Below are positions 10,051-19,333 of a stretch of DNA of 64,000 nucleotides, piece after piece; positions within the stretch are counted from its first letter, which is position 1, and the number at the start of each line of letters is the position of its first letter. The notes under the pieces were generated by a model that saw nothing but the letters and a program-made list of their open reading frames with translations, did not search any database and was not told where the DNA came from. The position numbers and the translations under genes were made by a program. The stretch comes from Tahibacter soli (lineage in GTDB: Bacteria; Pseudomonadota; Gammaproteobacteria; Xanthomonadales; Rhodanobacteraceae), in the NCBI RefSeq assembly GCF_025717065.2, contig NZ_JAOVZO020000015.1, forward strand, positions 62,001 to 126,000. The letters run 5' to 3'.

Positions 10051-10338
10051 CGTAGAGCGCCGCGCTGCGCGCGCAGTATTTGTCTTGGATCCCGACCTGC
10101 GTCGGGATGACGAACCGGCAAAGCCGCGCTGAAGCGCGGGCCGGTTCGTACAGCGCCGCGCTGCGCGCGCAGTATTTGTCTTGGATCCCGACCTGCGTCG
10201 GGATGATGAACCGGCAAAGCCGCGCTGGAGCGCAAGCCGGTTCGTAGAGCGCCGCGCTGCGCGCGCAGTATTTGTCTTGGATCCCGACCTGCGTCGGGAT
10301 GACGAACCGGCAAAGCCGCGCTGAAGCGCGGGCCGGTT
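10051..10338. repeat. Three tandem copies of a 96-bp palindrome-containing repeat
   Basis: Exact 96-bp periodicity (units starting at 10051, 10147 and 10243) with a few substitutions. Each unit contains the inverted repeat ATCCCGAC-CTGC-GTCGGGAT and a second GCCGCGCTGAAGCGCGGGC-type hairpin. A degraded partial unit precedes the first copy at about 10030. The motif GGATCCCGACCTGCGTCGGG resembles a short palindromic repeat that is widespread in proteobacterial intergenic DNA. Because 96 is a multiple of three, the array stays open in several frames, which are not genes. It ends two bases before the mccB stop and may act as its 3' end. Confidence 0.92.
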
Positions 10339-10340
10339 CG

Positions 10341-11948
10341 TCACATTCTGAAGACGCCGTAGCGTTGCGGTTCGATCGGTGCGTTCAGGCTCGCGGAAAT
10401 CGCCAGGCCCAGTACGCGTCGCGTGTCCCTCGGGTCGATCACGCCGTCGTCCCACAGCCGCGCACTCGCGTAGTACGGATGGCCCTGCTTTTCGTACTGC
10501 GCGCGAATCGGCGCCTTGAACGCCTCTTCCTCGTCGCGGCTCCAGGCGGTGCCGGCCGCTTCGAAACCGTCGCGGCGCACGGTCGCGAGCACCGATGCCG
10601 CCTGCTCGCCACCCATCACGCTGATGCGCGCGTTCGGCCACATCCACAGGAACCGCGGCTGGTAGCCGCGTCCGCACATCGCGTAGTTGCCGGCGCCGAA
10701 GCTGCCGCCGGTGATCACGGTGAACTTCGGCACGTGCGAGCACGCGACCGCCGTCACCATCTTCGCGCCGTCTTTCGCGATGCCCGCGTTCTCGTATTTC
10801 TTGCCCACCATGAAACCGGTGATGTTCTGCAGAAACACGAGCGGAATATTGCGCTGGTTGCACAGCTCGATGAAATGCGCGCCCTTGAGTGCCGACTCGG
10901 CGAACAGGATGCCGTTGTTCGCCACGATGCCGACGGGATAACCGTAGATGTGTGCGAATCCACAAACCAGCGTTTTACCGTAGCGCGCCTTGAATTCCTG
11001 GAACTGCGAACCGTCGACGATGCGCGCGATGATCTCGCGGATGTCGAACGGCCGGCGCGTGTCGGCCGGCACGATGCCGTAGAGATCGTCGGCCGGATAC
11101 GCAGGCTCCTCGGGCGTCGCCAAGGCGACCGGCAGCGTCTTCTTGCGGTTGAGGTGCTTGACGATGTCGCGCGCGATCGCGAGCGCATGCGCGTCGTTCT
11201 CGGCGAAGTGGTCGGCCACGCCGGAAACCGACGTGTGCACATCGGCGCCGCCGAGCGATTCGGCGTCGACCACTTCGCCGGTCGCCGCCTTCACCAGCGG
11301 CGGGCCGCCGAGGAAGATCGTGCCCTGTTCCTTGACGATCACCGTTTCGTCGCACATCGCCGGCACGTAGGCGCCGCCGGCGGTGCACGAGCCCATGACG
11401 ACCGCGATCTGCGGAATGCCCAGGCCCGACAGGCGAGCCTGGTTGTAGAAAATGCGGCCGAAGTGCTCCTTGTCCGGAAACACTTCGTCCTGCAGCGGCA
11501 GGAACGCGCCGCCCGAGTCGACGAGGTAGACGCACGGCAGACGATTCTCGAGCGCGACCTCTTGAGCGCGCAGGTGTTTTTTCACCGTCATCGGGAAGTA
11601 CGTGCCGCCCTTGACCGTCGCGTCGTTCGCGACGACGACGATCTCCTGTCCGTGGACGCGGCCGATGCCCGCGATCACGCCGGCGCACGGCGCCTGGTCG
11701 TCGTACATGCCGTGCGCGGCGAGCGGCGAAAGCTCGAGAAACGGCGAGCCGGGATCGAGCAGCGCGCGGATACGCTCGCGCGGCAGCAGCTTGCCGCGCT
11801 CGGTGTGCTTGGCGCGGGCCTTTTCGCCGCCGCCGAGCGCGATCTTCGCCATCTGCGCCTGCAGGTCGTCGACCGCGGCGCGCAACTGCGCCGCATTGGC
11901 CTGGAATTCGGGACTGCGGGTGTCGATCTTGGTTTCGATCATGCTCAT
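10341..11948 (-). CDS. mccB: 3-methylcrotonyl-CoA carboxylase beta (carboxyltransferase) subunit
   Basis: A 535-residue biotin-dependent carboxyltransferase (liuB) that moves CO2 from biotin to 3-methylcrotonyl-CoA. Length and sequence match the methylcrotonyl type: CoA-site [39 protein letters not shown], the acyl-CoA segment [18 protein letters not shown] and [16 protein letters not shown], then [20 protein letters not shown]. It partners with mccA at 1-1564, about 8.8 kb away on the same strand; in most genomes the two are adjacent. No strong Shine-Dalgarno sequence is seen; ATGs at 11948 and 11942 are both possible. The 96-bp array immediately follows the stop. Confidence 0.95.
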   Translation of the reverse strand: MSMIETKIDTRSPEFQANAAQLRAAVDDLQAQMAKIALGGGEKARAKHTERGKLLPRERIRALLDPGSPFLELSPLAAHGMYDDQAPCAGVIAGIGRVHGQEIVVVANDATVKGGTYFPMTVKKHLRAQEVALENRLPCVYLVDSGGAFLPLQDEVFPDKEHFGRIFYNQARLSGLGIPQIAVVMGSCTAGGAYVPAMCDETVIVKEQGTIFLGGPPLVKAATGEVVDAESLGGADVHTSVSGVADHFAENDAHALAIARDIVKHLNRKKTLPVALATPEEPAYPADDLYGIVPADTRRPFDIREIIARIVDGSQFQEFKARYGKTLVCGFAHIYGYPVGIVANNGILFAESALKGAHFIELCNQRNIPLVFLQNITGFMVGKKYENAGIAKDGAKMVTAVACSHVPKFTVITGGSFGAGNYAMCGRGYQPRFLWMWPNARISVMGGEQAASVLATVRRDGFEAAGTAWSRDEEEAFKAPIRAQYEKQGHPYYASARLWDDGVIDPRDTRRVLGLAISASLNAPIEPQRYGVFRM

Positions 11949-12054
11949 GCGCGCGCACCGGCCTTGGCGAAGTCGCGCATGTTACGCACTGCGGGCGCCG
12001 TTTGGGAACGACATGACGCTGTGCGGGCCGGTACGCGACCGTGGGCCGACACCG

Positions 12055-13725
12055 TCACGTGCCCAGGGCGTGCGGCCCCCAGATCAGCGACGCGACCAGC
12101 ATGGCGAAGGTGGTGCCGACGAGCAGCCAGAACGTGCGCCGTTCGCGAGCGCCGTTCGCGGCGTTCGGCCATCCGGTCGTGCGCACGGCGATGCGGTCGC
12201 ACAGCCACGCGAATCCCGGCAGCAGCGCGGCGCCTGCGGCGAAGTAGAACGTCCCGTCGCCGAACGTGTTCTCGATCGCGTAGCGGCCGAACACGAGCGC
12301 GATGGCGCTGCTGACCGCCGCAGGCCCGCCGAGTACGAATCCGATGACGGCAAGGGCGGCGAGCGCGAGCCTGCCCGGTCCGAAATACGGGTTGTCGCCG
12401 AGCGCGAAGGCGACGCCGGCGACGGTGCCGACCGACAGCACCGGTATCGCGATGGCAGGCTCCAGATACGATTCGACGCCGCGTTTGAACGTCTCGCGCC
12501 ATTGCGCGTAGCGCGGCACGCCGACGAAGCGCAGCCAGCGCCAGGCGGTTGCGCCGGCAACGGCGACGAGGGCGCTCGCGAACACGCCGAGCCACAGGTT
12601 GCGCAGCGCTTCGCCGAGATGCGGATCGTCCGGGCTCATGATGATGCCCGTGGCGAACAGGCCGAACGCGGCGAAGCCCAGCAGCCAGCGCAGCGCCGAC
12701 AGGCCGATTTGCGTCAGGTTCGGCGGCGTGCCGGGATGCGCGCGATTCCAGAACCGCACCGCGTCGGCGCCGAACAGGCGATCGACCGCCGCCGCGCCGC
12801 AGCGCGCGGTGTAGGCGTAGAACAGCTGATTGACCACGTTGACGACGCTCGGCCGCAGCGCGCGCAGCAGGCGCCATCGCGGACTCGCGCGCTCCGCGTG
12901 CAGGCGCCTGAGCTCGGCGCGCTCGCCGTCGGCATCGCCGAGCACGGCGTGCCAGCGTTCCGGCGTGCGGTTGAACAGGGCGTCCCGCTCGGCGAGATGG
13001 CGGGCGAACTGCGCGTCGATCAGGCAATGATCGAGCGCGGCGACGACGCGCTGAACGAGCGCCGGCGACATGCCGCCGGCGAGCAGCCGTCGCTCGAAGC
13101 CGATCTGGCTCCAGCCGTAGCTGTGGTCCAAGGCGGAAAATGCCTCGTAGCTCAGCTGCGTGTCGCTCGCGGCGAGCCGGCCGAGCAGTTCGCGCTCGAT
13201 CGCTTCGCGCGCGGCGAAGTTCGACAGCTCCGGGCAGCGCGCGAACCACGCGCCGAACGCTTCGCCGTCGACGCGCGCCGGGTCGGCCGCGGCGAGCAGT
13301 TCGTCGACGACCGCGACGGGGCTGCGCAGCGCCTCGAGCCGGTCGAGCCCGAGCCATTCGTGCGCGGAGACCGACGCCGCGACAGGCGGAGGCATGCTGC
13401 TCGGACGCGTGCCGGTGTCGCTTGGCGGCGTGTCGTCGGTCGGCGGTTCGATCGCGCCGGCGGGCTGCGGTGGCGATTGGACCGCCACGACGGATGCGAC
13501 CGCGGTTTCGGCCGCGAACGCCGGTTGTCGCGCATCGTCGGGCGTCGAGTCGGACGCCGGCCCGGCATGCGCGAGGCAGATTTCGTAGGCCCAGCGCAGC
13601 ATTTGAAAACCGCCGGGATTTTCATCGGGGCGATTGAGCTTGAGCAACTGCGCGTAGCGGCGCTTCACGTCGCGCGCGGGCGCGCCGCGCGGCAACGCCA
13701 TCAGCTCCCACGGATCGGCGTTCAC
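12055..13725 (-). CDS. J-domain-like membrane co-chaperone, partner of HscC
   Basis: A 556-residue protein with an N-terminal J-like domain (about residues 4-50, PWELMALPRGAPARDVKRRY), in which the canonical HPD tripeptide is replaced by RPD (NRPDENPGGFQ). A low-complexity linker, an alpha-helical middle region and about six C-terminal membrane spans follow (for example LLGFAAFGLFATGIIM and FWLLVGTTFAMLVASLIWG). It starts 3 bases after hscC and is surely co-transcribed. E. coli HscC is likewise encoded beside J-like membrane proteins (DjlB/DjlC), so I infer that this protein recruits HscC to the inner membrane. The altered HPD motif may restrict it to that Hsp70. Confidence 0.75.
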   Translation of the reverse strand: MNADPWELMALPRGAPARDVKRRYAQLLKLNRPDENPGGFQMLRWAYEICLAHAGPASDSTPDDARQPAFAAETAVASVVAVQSPPQPAGAIEPPTDDTPPSDTGTRPSSMPPPVAASVSAHEWLGLDRLEALRSPVAVVDELLAAADPARVDGEAFGAWFARCPELSNFAAREAIERELLGRLAASDTQLSYEAFSALDHSYGWSQIGFERRLLAGGMSPALVQRVVAALDHCLIDAQFARHLAERDALFNRTPERWHAVLGDADGERAELRRLHAERASPRWRLLRALRPSVVNVVNQLFYAYTARCGAAAVDRLFGADAVRFWNRAHPGTPPNLTQIGLSALRWLLGFAAFGLFATGIIMSPDDPHLGEALRNLWLGVFASALVAVAGATAWRWLRFVGVPRYAQWRETFKRGVESYLEPAIAIPVLSVGTVAGVAFALGDNPYFGPGRLALAALAVIGFVLGGPAAVSSAIALVFGRYAIENTFGDGTFYFAAGAALLPGFAWLCDRIAVRTTGWPNAANGARERRTFWLLVGTTFAMLVASLIWGPHALGT

Positions 13726-13728
13726 GGG

Positions 13729-15423
13729 TCAGAACGCCGACTGGCTTTCGACATGGTCGAGAAACTCGGCGAAGCGCTTGCGCGCGCGTTCGATGCGTTG
13801 CGGTTCCTGCGTGGCGAGTTCCGCGTTGAACGCATGAATGTGCTCGGTCAACGCCTGGCGCAGCGGGCCGACGTTCTCTTCGTACAGCCGTTCGGCGCGC
13901 GCGAGCACCGCGAGATTGGCCTGATGTTCGCGCGGATGCACCTTGAGCTCGGCGAGCGCGGCGAGTCGCGCGCGGATCTCGTCGGGCGTCATGAGGCCGG
14001 GGTTCTGTTCGATCACGAGCTGGTGCATGGCGCCGGTGGCGACGACGTGCGCCTCGACGTCGAGCAGGCCGTTGACGTCGTAGGTAAAGCGCACGTCGAC
14101 CGGATTTTCCGCCGACGTGCGGCGCGGCAGCGGCACTTCGAGTTCGCCGAGAAACACGTTGTTCGCCACGCGCGGCGATTCGCCCTGGAACACGCGCAGC
14201 TTGAGCACGGGCTGGAAATCGCGCAGCGGGTTGTAGCGCGACACGCGGCTGGCCGGAATCACGGTGTTGCGTTCGATCAACGGCGAGAAAAGGCCGTCGT
14301 GCTGACGCTGGTTCTCGTCGACGCGCGAGGTTTCCACGCCGAGCGTGTACGGACACACGTCGGTCATCACGACTTCGCTGAACGCCTCGTGGCGGGCTTT
14401 CATGCCGGCCATGACGCAGGCGCCGAGCGCGACCGTCTGATCCGGATTGATATGCCGCAGCGGCAGCCGGCCGAACATGCGCGCGACCATGCGGCCGATC
14501 ATCGGCATGCGCGACGCGCCGCCGACCAGCACGATCTGCAGCAGCTCGTCGGGCCGCGTGCGCGAATCGCGCAGCGCGCGCTCGACGGGTGCGCGCATGC
14601 GCGCGAGCAGCGGTGCCGCGAGCGATTCGAAGCGCGCTTCTGTAATGTTCCACTCGTATTCTTTTCCGGAGATCGTCAGCGGCACGGCAAGCGACGCCTG
14701 ATTCGTCAGCTGGCATTTGACGCGCTCGATGCGCGCGCGCAGCGCGGCCGCGTCGGCCGGTGCCGGCGGCGGTGCGACGTGAAGGTCGTCGAGCGCGGTC
14801 TTGACCAGCAGATCGACGAAATCTTCGCCGCCGAGGAAGTTGTCGCCGGCGCTCGCGTGCACTTCCATGACGCCGGCGAAGGTTTCGAGTATCGACACGT
14901 CGAACGTGCCGCCGCCGAGATCGAAGACGAGGAACTTCGATTCCGCGTTCTGCGCCTGCAGGCCGTAGGCGAGCGCCGCGGCGGTCGGTTCGTTGATCAG
15001 ACGTTCGACGCGGATCCCCGCGATTTCTCCGGCGTTGCGCGTGGCCTTGCGCTGCGCGTCGCTGAAATAGGCGGGCACGCTGATGACGGCTTCCGTCGCT
15101 TTCTCGCCGGTGTGCGCCTCGGCGTCGGCGACGAGCGCGCGCAGCACGAGCGCCGAGAGTTCCTCGGGCCTGAAGGCGCGATCGCCGAGTCGCGTTTCGC
15201 GCGCGCTGCCCATGTAGCGTTTGAACGTCGAGGCCGTGCGGGCGGGTTGGGCGGCGAGACGTTCGAACGCCGCGCGACCGACGAGGAGGTTGCCGTCGAC
15301 GCCGACGCCGACGACGGACGGCGTCAGCACCTCGCCGAGCGCGTTCGGCACGAGCCGCGCACCGTCGGCGGTCCAGACGCCGATCAGCGAATGCGTGGTG
15401 CCGAGATCAATGCCGACAATCAT
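13729..15423 (-). CDS. hscC: Hsp70-family chaperone HscC
   Basis: A 564-residue Hsp70, shorter than DnaK (about 640) and close to E. coli HscC. ATPase-domain motifs are IGIDLGTTHS-type VGIDLGTTHSLIGVW at the N-terminus, VISVPAYFSDAQRKATRNAG, RLINEPTAAALAYG, VFDLGGGTFDVSILE and VLVGGASRMPMI. The HscC-like stretches STFKRYMGS and HASAGDNFLGGEDF are clear. A compact substrate domain follows (SRYNPLRDFQPVLKLRVFQG). The start is the ATG at 15423, where the Hsp70 N-terminus begins; the open frame runs further upstream into repeats and is not coding. It is the first gene of a pair with the J-like membrane protein. No heat-shock promoter is evident upstream. Confidence 0.93.
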   Translation of the reverse strand: MIVGIDLGTTHSLIGVWTADGARLVPNALGEVLTPSVVGVGVDGNLLVGRAAFERLAAQPARTASTFKRYMGSARETRLGDRAFRPEELSALVLRALVADAEAHTGEKATEAVISVPAYFSDAQRKATRNAGEIAGIRVERLINEPTAAALAYGLQAQNAESKFLVFDLGGGTFDVSILETFAGVMEVHASAGDNFLGGEDFVDLLVKTALDDLHVAPPPAPADAAALRARIERVKCQLTNQASLAVPLTISGKEYEWNITEARFESLAAPLLARMRAPVERALRDSRTRPDELLQIVLVGGASRMPMIGRMVARMFGRLPLRHINPDQTVALGACVMAGMKARHEAFSEVVMTDVCPYTLGVETSRVDENQRQHDGLFSPLIERNTVIPASRVSRYNPLRDFQPVLKLRVFQGESPRVANNVFLGELEVPLPRRTSAENPVDVRFTYDVNGLLDVEAHVVATGAMHQLVIEQNPGLMTPDEIRARLAALAELKVHPREHQANLAVLARAERLYEENVGPLRQALTEHIHAFNAELATQEPQRIERARKRFAEFLDHVESQSAF

Positions 15424-15524
15424 GTACGGGCCCCTGAGCCGGACGGTCGAAGCCGTCGATCTTAATGTTCCGGCTGATCCTTGGCGACGGAGGTGTCGGT
15501 GGTTGGGCGGGGGCGGTCGAGATT

Positions 15525-15700
15525 CCGGACAGTCACGTTTCTCGGAGATCACCGGCGAGATTCGGGACAGTCACGTTTCTCGAAGGTCACTGGCGCAATC
15601 CGGGACAGTCACGATTCTCGAAGATCACTGGCGCAATCCGGGACAGTCACGATTCTCGAAGATCACTGGCGCAATGGAAGACGGTCATGTTTCTCGACTT
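15525..15700. repeat. Tandem 38-bp repeat array (4 to 5 units)
   Basis: Units begin at 15527, 15565, 15603 and 15641 with exact 38-bp spacing; a diverged fifth begins near 15679. Each opens with GGACAGTCACG(T/A)TTCTCG and continues with GATCACTGGCGCAATC. Copies three and four are nearly identical. The sequence GGACAGTCACGATT recurs at 34.3 kb. No spacer variation exists between units, so this is not a CRISPR. The following 15701-15897 holds no gene that I can support. Confidence 0.93.
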
Positions 15701-15897
15701 TCGAGATAGCTCAGGACCTCCGCTCTGTCGGGCAGTCGGGGCCGCCGCAAGCCGTCGCGCATGTCGCGCGCTCCAGCTGGGTGCGAATGGATCGAAGAAT
15801 TACACCCCGGAAGTTCCTGTGTGTCCCGGAAGCGCTGGAAATACGGGCGGCAAATCCTGGCTGTTTCGAAGCCGTGAGCAGAAGAATCGTGACTGTC

Positions 15898-16819
15898 CCG
15901 AAGTCGACTGTCCCGAAGTCGCGGCCAGAACGCACACTCGAACATACGTGCCGGTTTGGAAGAGGGGTTGCCTGGGGAGGGCTTGACGTTTTCTGGCTGT
16001 CCCCAAATTCGCAGGCTGTCCCGAAACCTGGCCTCGCTAGCCGCCGACGCGATCGCGAAACCGCAGGTACGCCCGTTCGACGTCGATCGGCGCTTCGACC
16101 TGCGGGTAGTGGCCGATGCCCTCCAGCAGCGTGACGTCCGCGGCCGGTACGAGTTCGTGATAGCGCTGTGCCATGTGCGCGCCGGAAATGGGGTCGCTCG
16201 CGCCGCAGATCAGCTTCAGCGGCGTGCGCGTGTCGCGCAGCGCGCCGACCCAGCGCTCGCGATGCGTTCTGCGTTCTTCGACGTAGCGGATGAGCCGCGG
16301 CAGCACGGCGCGACCGCCGTCGTGATCGATGAGTGTCCAGAAACCGTCCGAAGTCGACTATCCCGAAGTCGCGGCCAGAACGCACACGCGAACATACGTT
16401 CCGGTTTGGAAGAGAGGTTGCCTGGGGAGGGCTTGACGTTTTCTGGCTGTCCCCAAATTCGCAGGCTGTCCCGAAACCTGCGCAGGCTGTCCCGAAACGT
16501 GGCCTCGCTAGCCGCCGACGCGATCGCGAAACCGCAGGTACGCCCGTTCGACGTCGATCGGTGCTTCGACCTGCGGGTAGTGGCCGATGCCCTCCAGCAG
16601 CGTGACGTCCGCGGCCGGTACGAGTTCGTGATAGCGCTGTGCCATGTGCGCGCCGGAAATGGGGTCGCTCGCGCCGCAGATCAGCTTCAGCGGCGTGCGC
16701 GTGTTGCGCAGCGCACCGACCCAACGCTCGCGATGCGTTCTGCGTTCTTCGACGTAGCGGATGAGCCGCGGCAGCACGGCGCGACCGCCGTCGTGATCGA
16801 TGAGTGTCCAGAAACCGTC
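15898..16819. repeat. Head-to-tail tandem duplication of about 450 bp
   Basis: Segment 15898-16348 and segment 16349-16819 are near-identical, at offset 450 and then offset 471 after a 21-bp insertion in the second copy. The insertion is one extra unit of a GCAGGCTGTCCCGAAAC repeat near 16480. Each copy contains CTGTCC-type repeats at one end and the last 103 codons of the hydrolase gene at the other. The join at 16348/16349 fuses hydrolase sequence (AAACCGTC) to the repeat sequence CCGAAGTCGAC with only a few bases of microhomology. Scattered substitutions, such as Asp versus Asn in the coding part, show that it is not an assembly echo. Confidence 0.9.
16037..16348 (-). pseudogene. Truncated 3' copy of the MEST-like hydrolase gene
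   Basis: It is collinear with the last 103 codons and stop of the intact gene at 16508-17392, offset by 471 bases, and lacks everything upstream including the nucleophile region. The reading frame is still open (for example LPRLIRYVEERRTHRERWVG) and keeps the C-terminal histidine-containing segment LLEGIGHYPQVEAP. It has no start signal of its own at the junction, so it is a duplication remnant; a short product from an internal ATG at 16306 cannot be excluded. Confidence 0.88.
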
Positions 16820-17392
16820 GAGATGCTCGGCGTCCGGCGGCGTGCCGGGTCCGAAGATGCGCCGCAGGTTGCGCGCCAGCGCGCGCCGCCCGGTCAGACG
16901 CGCGACCAGCCCGCCGGCCGGAGACGCCAGCAGCTTCTGCACGAACGCGGCGCGGTGCGTTTCCGGAAACAGTCCGCCGTTGAGGAAGCAGGCGCTGCGG
17001 ATCGCGGGACGCGCATCGCGCGCCTCGACACGGCGCGCGAGCAGTTCCTGCGCCACGGTGTCGCCGTAGTCGTGCGCCAGAACGTCGCACGCGTCGATGT
17101 CGAGTCTGCGCAGCAGCGCTTCCTGCAGGTCCGCCTGATCGGCGATGCGATAGTCGTGGTCGCGTGGTTTCGCCGACCAGCCGAAGCCGAGCATGTCGAG
17201 ACCGATCGTGCGGAAGCGCGACGCGAGTGCCGCCCACAAGACTGCCCAGTCCCACGAAGCCGTCGGAAATCCGTGAATCAGCAGCAGCGCCGGCGCGTCG
17301 CGCGGGCCGTCGTCGCGGAAGAAAATCGTGCGGCCTTCGTGCGAGAAATAATGGCCGCCGGCACGCCAGTCGGGCAGGGAGATCGTGTTCAT
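16508..17392 (-). CDS. Alpha/beta hydrolase, MEST-like with Asp nucleophile
   Basis: A 294-residue alpha/beta hydrolase. Motifs: FFRDDGPRDAPALLLIHGFP (oxyanion region, about residues 24-43), LAHDYGDTVAQELLAR with aspartate at the nucleophile elbow as in haloalkane dehalogenases, epoxide hydrolases and mammalian MEST/PEG1, then LNGGLFPETHR, a strong MEST-type signature, and the histidine segment GIGHYPQVEAP. The physiological substrate is unknown. The protein has no signal peptide. The gene stands alone; a tandem duplication has copied its 3' third downstream (16037-16348), leaving this copy intact. Confidence 0.85.
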   Translation of the reverse strand: MNTISLPDWRAGGHYFSHEGRTIFFRDDGPRDAPALLLIHGFPTASWDWAVLWAALASRFRTIGLDMLGFGWSAKPRDHDYRIADQADLQEALLRRLDIDACDVLAHDYGDTVAQELLARRVEARDARPAIRSACFLNGGLFPETHRAAFVQKLLASPAGGLVARLTGRRALARNLRRIFGPGTPPDAEHLDGFWTLIDHDGGRAVLPRLIRYVEERRTHRERWVGALRNTRTPLKLICGASDPISGAHMAQRYHELVPAADVTLLEGIGHYPQVEAPIDVERAYLRFRDRVGG

Positions 17393-17462
17393 GCGGCGAT
17401 CATAGCCGCGTGCCGCGCGCTCGCGGCCGACAGCGCCGGCCGCGAGCGCGCGACGGGCGACT

Positions 17463-17939
17463 TCAGTGCTTGTCGCCGTCCTTCTTCACCGCGTCCTTCG
17501 CGGCGTCTTTCGCCTCGACCGCGGTTTCCTTGATTTCGTGGCCGACCTCTTTCGCGCCTTCCTTGACTTCGCGGCCCGCGGCCTTCGCCGCTTCCCACGC
17601 GTCCTTGGCGCCTTCCTTCACGTCGTGCGCGCCGTCCTTGATCGCGGTACCGGCCTCGTTCGTCGCGTTGCGAATGTGGTCGCCCGCGGTCAGCGACTTT
17701 TCCCCGATCGTGTCGACCGCGGCGTTGACCGTCTCGCCGGTCTTCTTCGCGGCATCCTGCACGGCCTCGCCGGTCTTCTGCGCGGCGTCGGCGACGGCCT
17801 TCTTCGCTTCCTCGGCCTTCTGCGCGGTCGCCTTCGCGGCTTCGTCGATCTTCTGCTGCGCGTTCTGCTGACCCTGCTCACTGCACGCGGCCAGGGCCGC
17901 GACCAACGCAATGCTCATGACGATACGGCTAGCTTGCAT
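17463..17939 (-). CDS. Alanine/lysine-rich repetitive lipoprotein (LEA-like)
   Basis: A 158-residue protein. The N-terminus MQASRIVMSIALVAALAACS is a lipoprotein signal with lipobox LAAC, so the mature protein should be lipid-anchored at Cys19 facing the periplasm. The rest is a long amphipathic helix made of imperfect 11-residue-type repeats rich in Ala, Lys, Glu and Asp (for example AQKTGEAVQDAAKKTGETVN and AKDAWEAAKAAGREVKEGAK), ending KKDGDKH. This composition resembles LEA group 3 and YtxH/CsbD-like stress proteins. A role in envelope protection is inference only. It is transcribed in the same direction as the thiolase, with a 66-base gap. Confidence 0.78.
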   Translation of the reverse strand: MQASRIVMSIALVAALAACSEQGQQNAQQKIDEAAKATAQKAEEAKKAVADAAQKTGEAVQDAAKKTGETVNAAVDTIGEKSLTAGDHIRNATNEAGTAIKDGAHDVKEGAKDAWEAAKAAGREVKEGAKEVGHEIKETAVEAKDAAKDAVKKDGDKH

Positions 17940-18005
17940 GGCTTCGCTCCTTCGTTGAAGACAACGCCGAGTATTGAACGGTCCGCTTCGACCGGCAAGC
18001 GCGCG

Positions 18006-19184
<1,179 letters not shown>

Positions 19185-19333
19185 GGATTTCTCCGCGTGT
19201 TTGGATGGCTGAAAGGATGCGCCGCACGCGGCGCAAAGCCTCCGGATTATGCGCGGCTTGTTGCGCTGCGGCAAATGCGGTCCGCCACGATTCGTTGCTG
19301 TACGGAAGGCCGTGCGCGCGCTAGCCTCGACGC

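Noticed and set aside
10045-10965. Open frame with repeated RSGSKTNTARAARR segments
   Set aside because: It is produced by the 96-bp triplicate, whose length is a multiple of three, read through into the antisense or offset frame of mccB.
15424-15552. N-terminal extension of HscC by 43 residues
   Set aside because: It encodes repeat sequence, and Hsp70 proteins begin at the IGIDLGTT-type strand.
2934-15700. Possible CRISPR arrays at 2.9, 10.1 and 15.5 kb
   Set aside because: The repeats are directly contiguous without unique spacers, and no cas gene is present.
16037-16306. A separate small hydrolase gene of 89 codons
   Set aside because: It is the collinear 3' end of the intact gene at 16508-17392 and lacks the nucleophile and oxyanion parts, so I list it as a duplication remnant.
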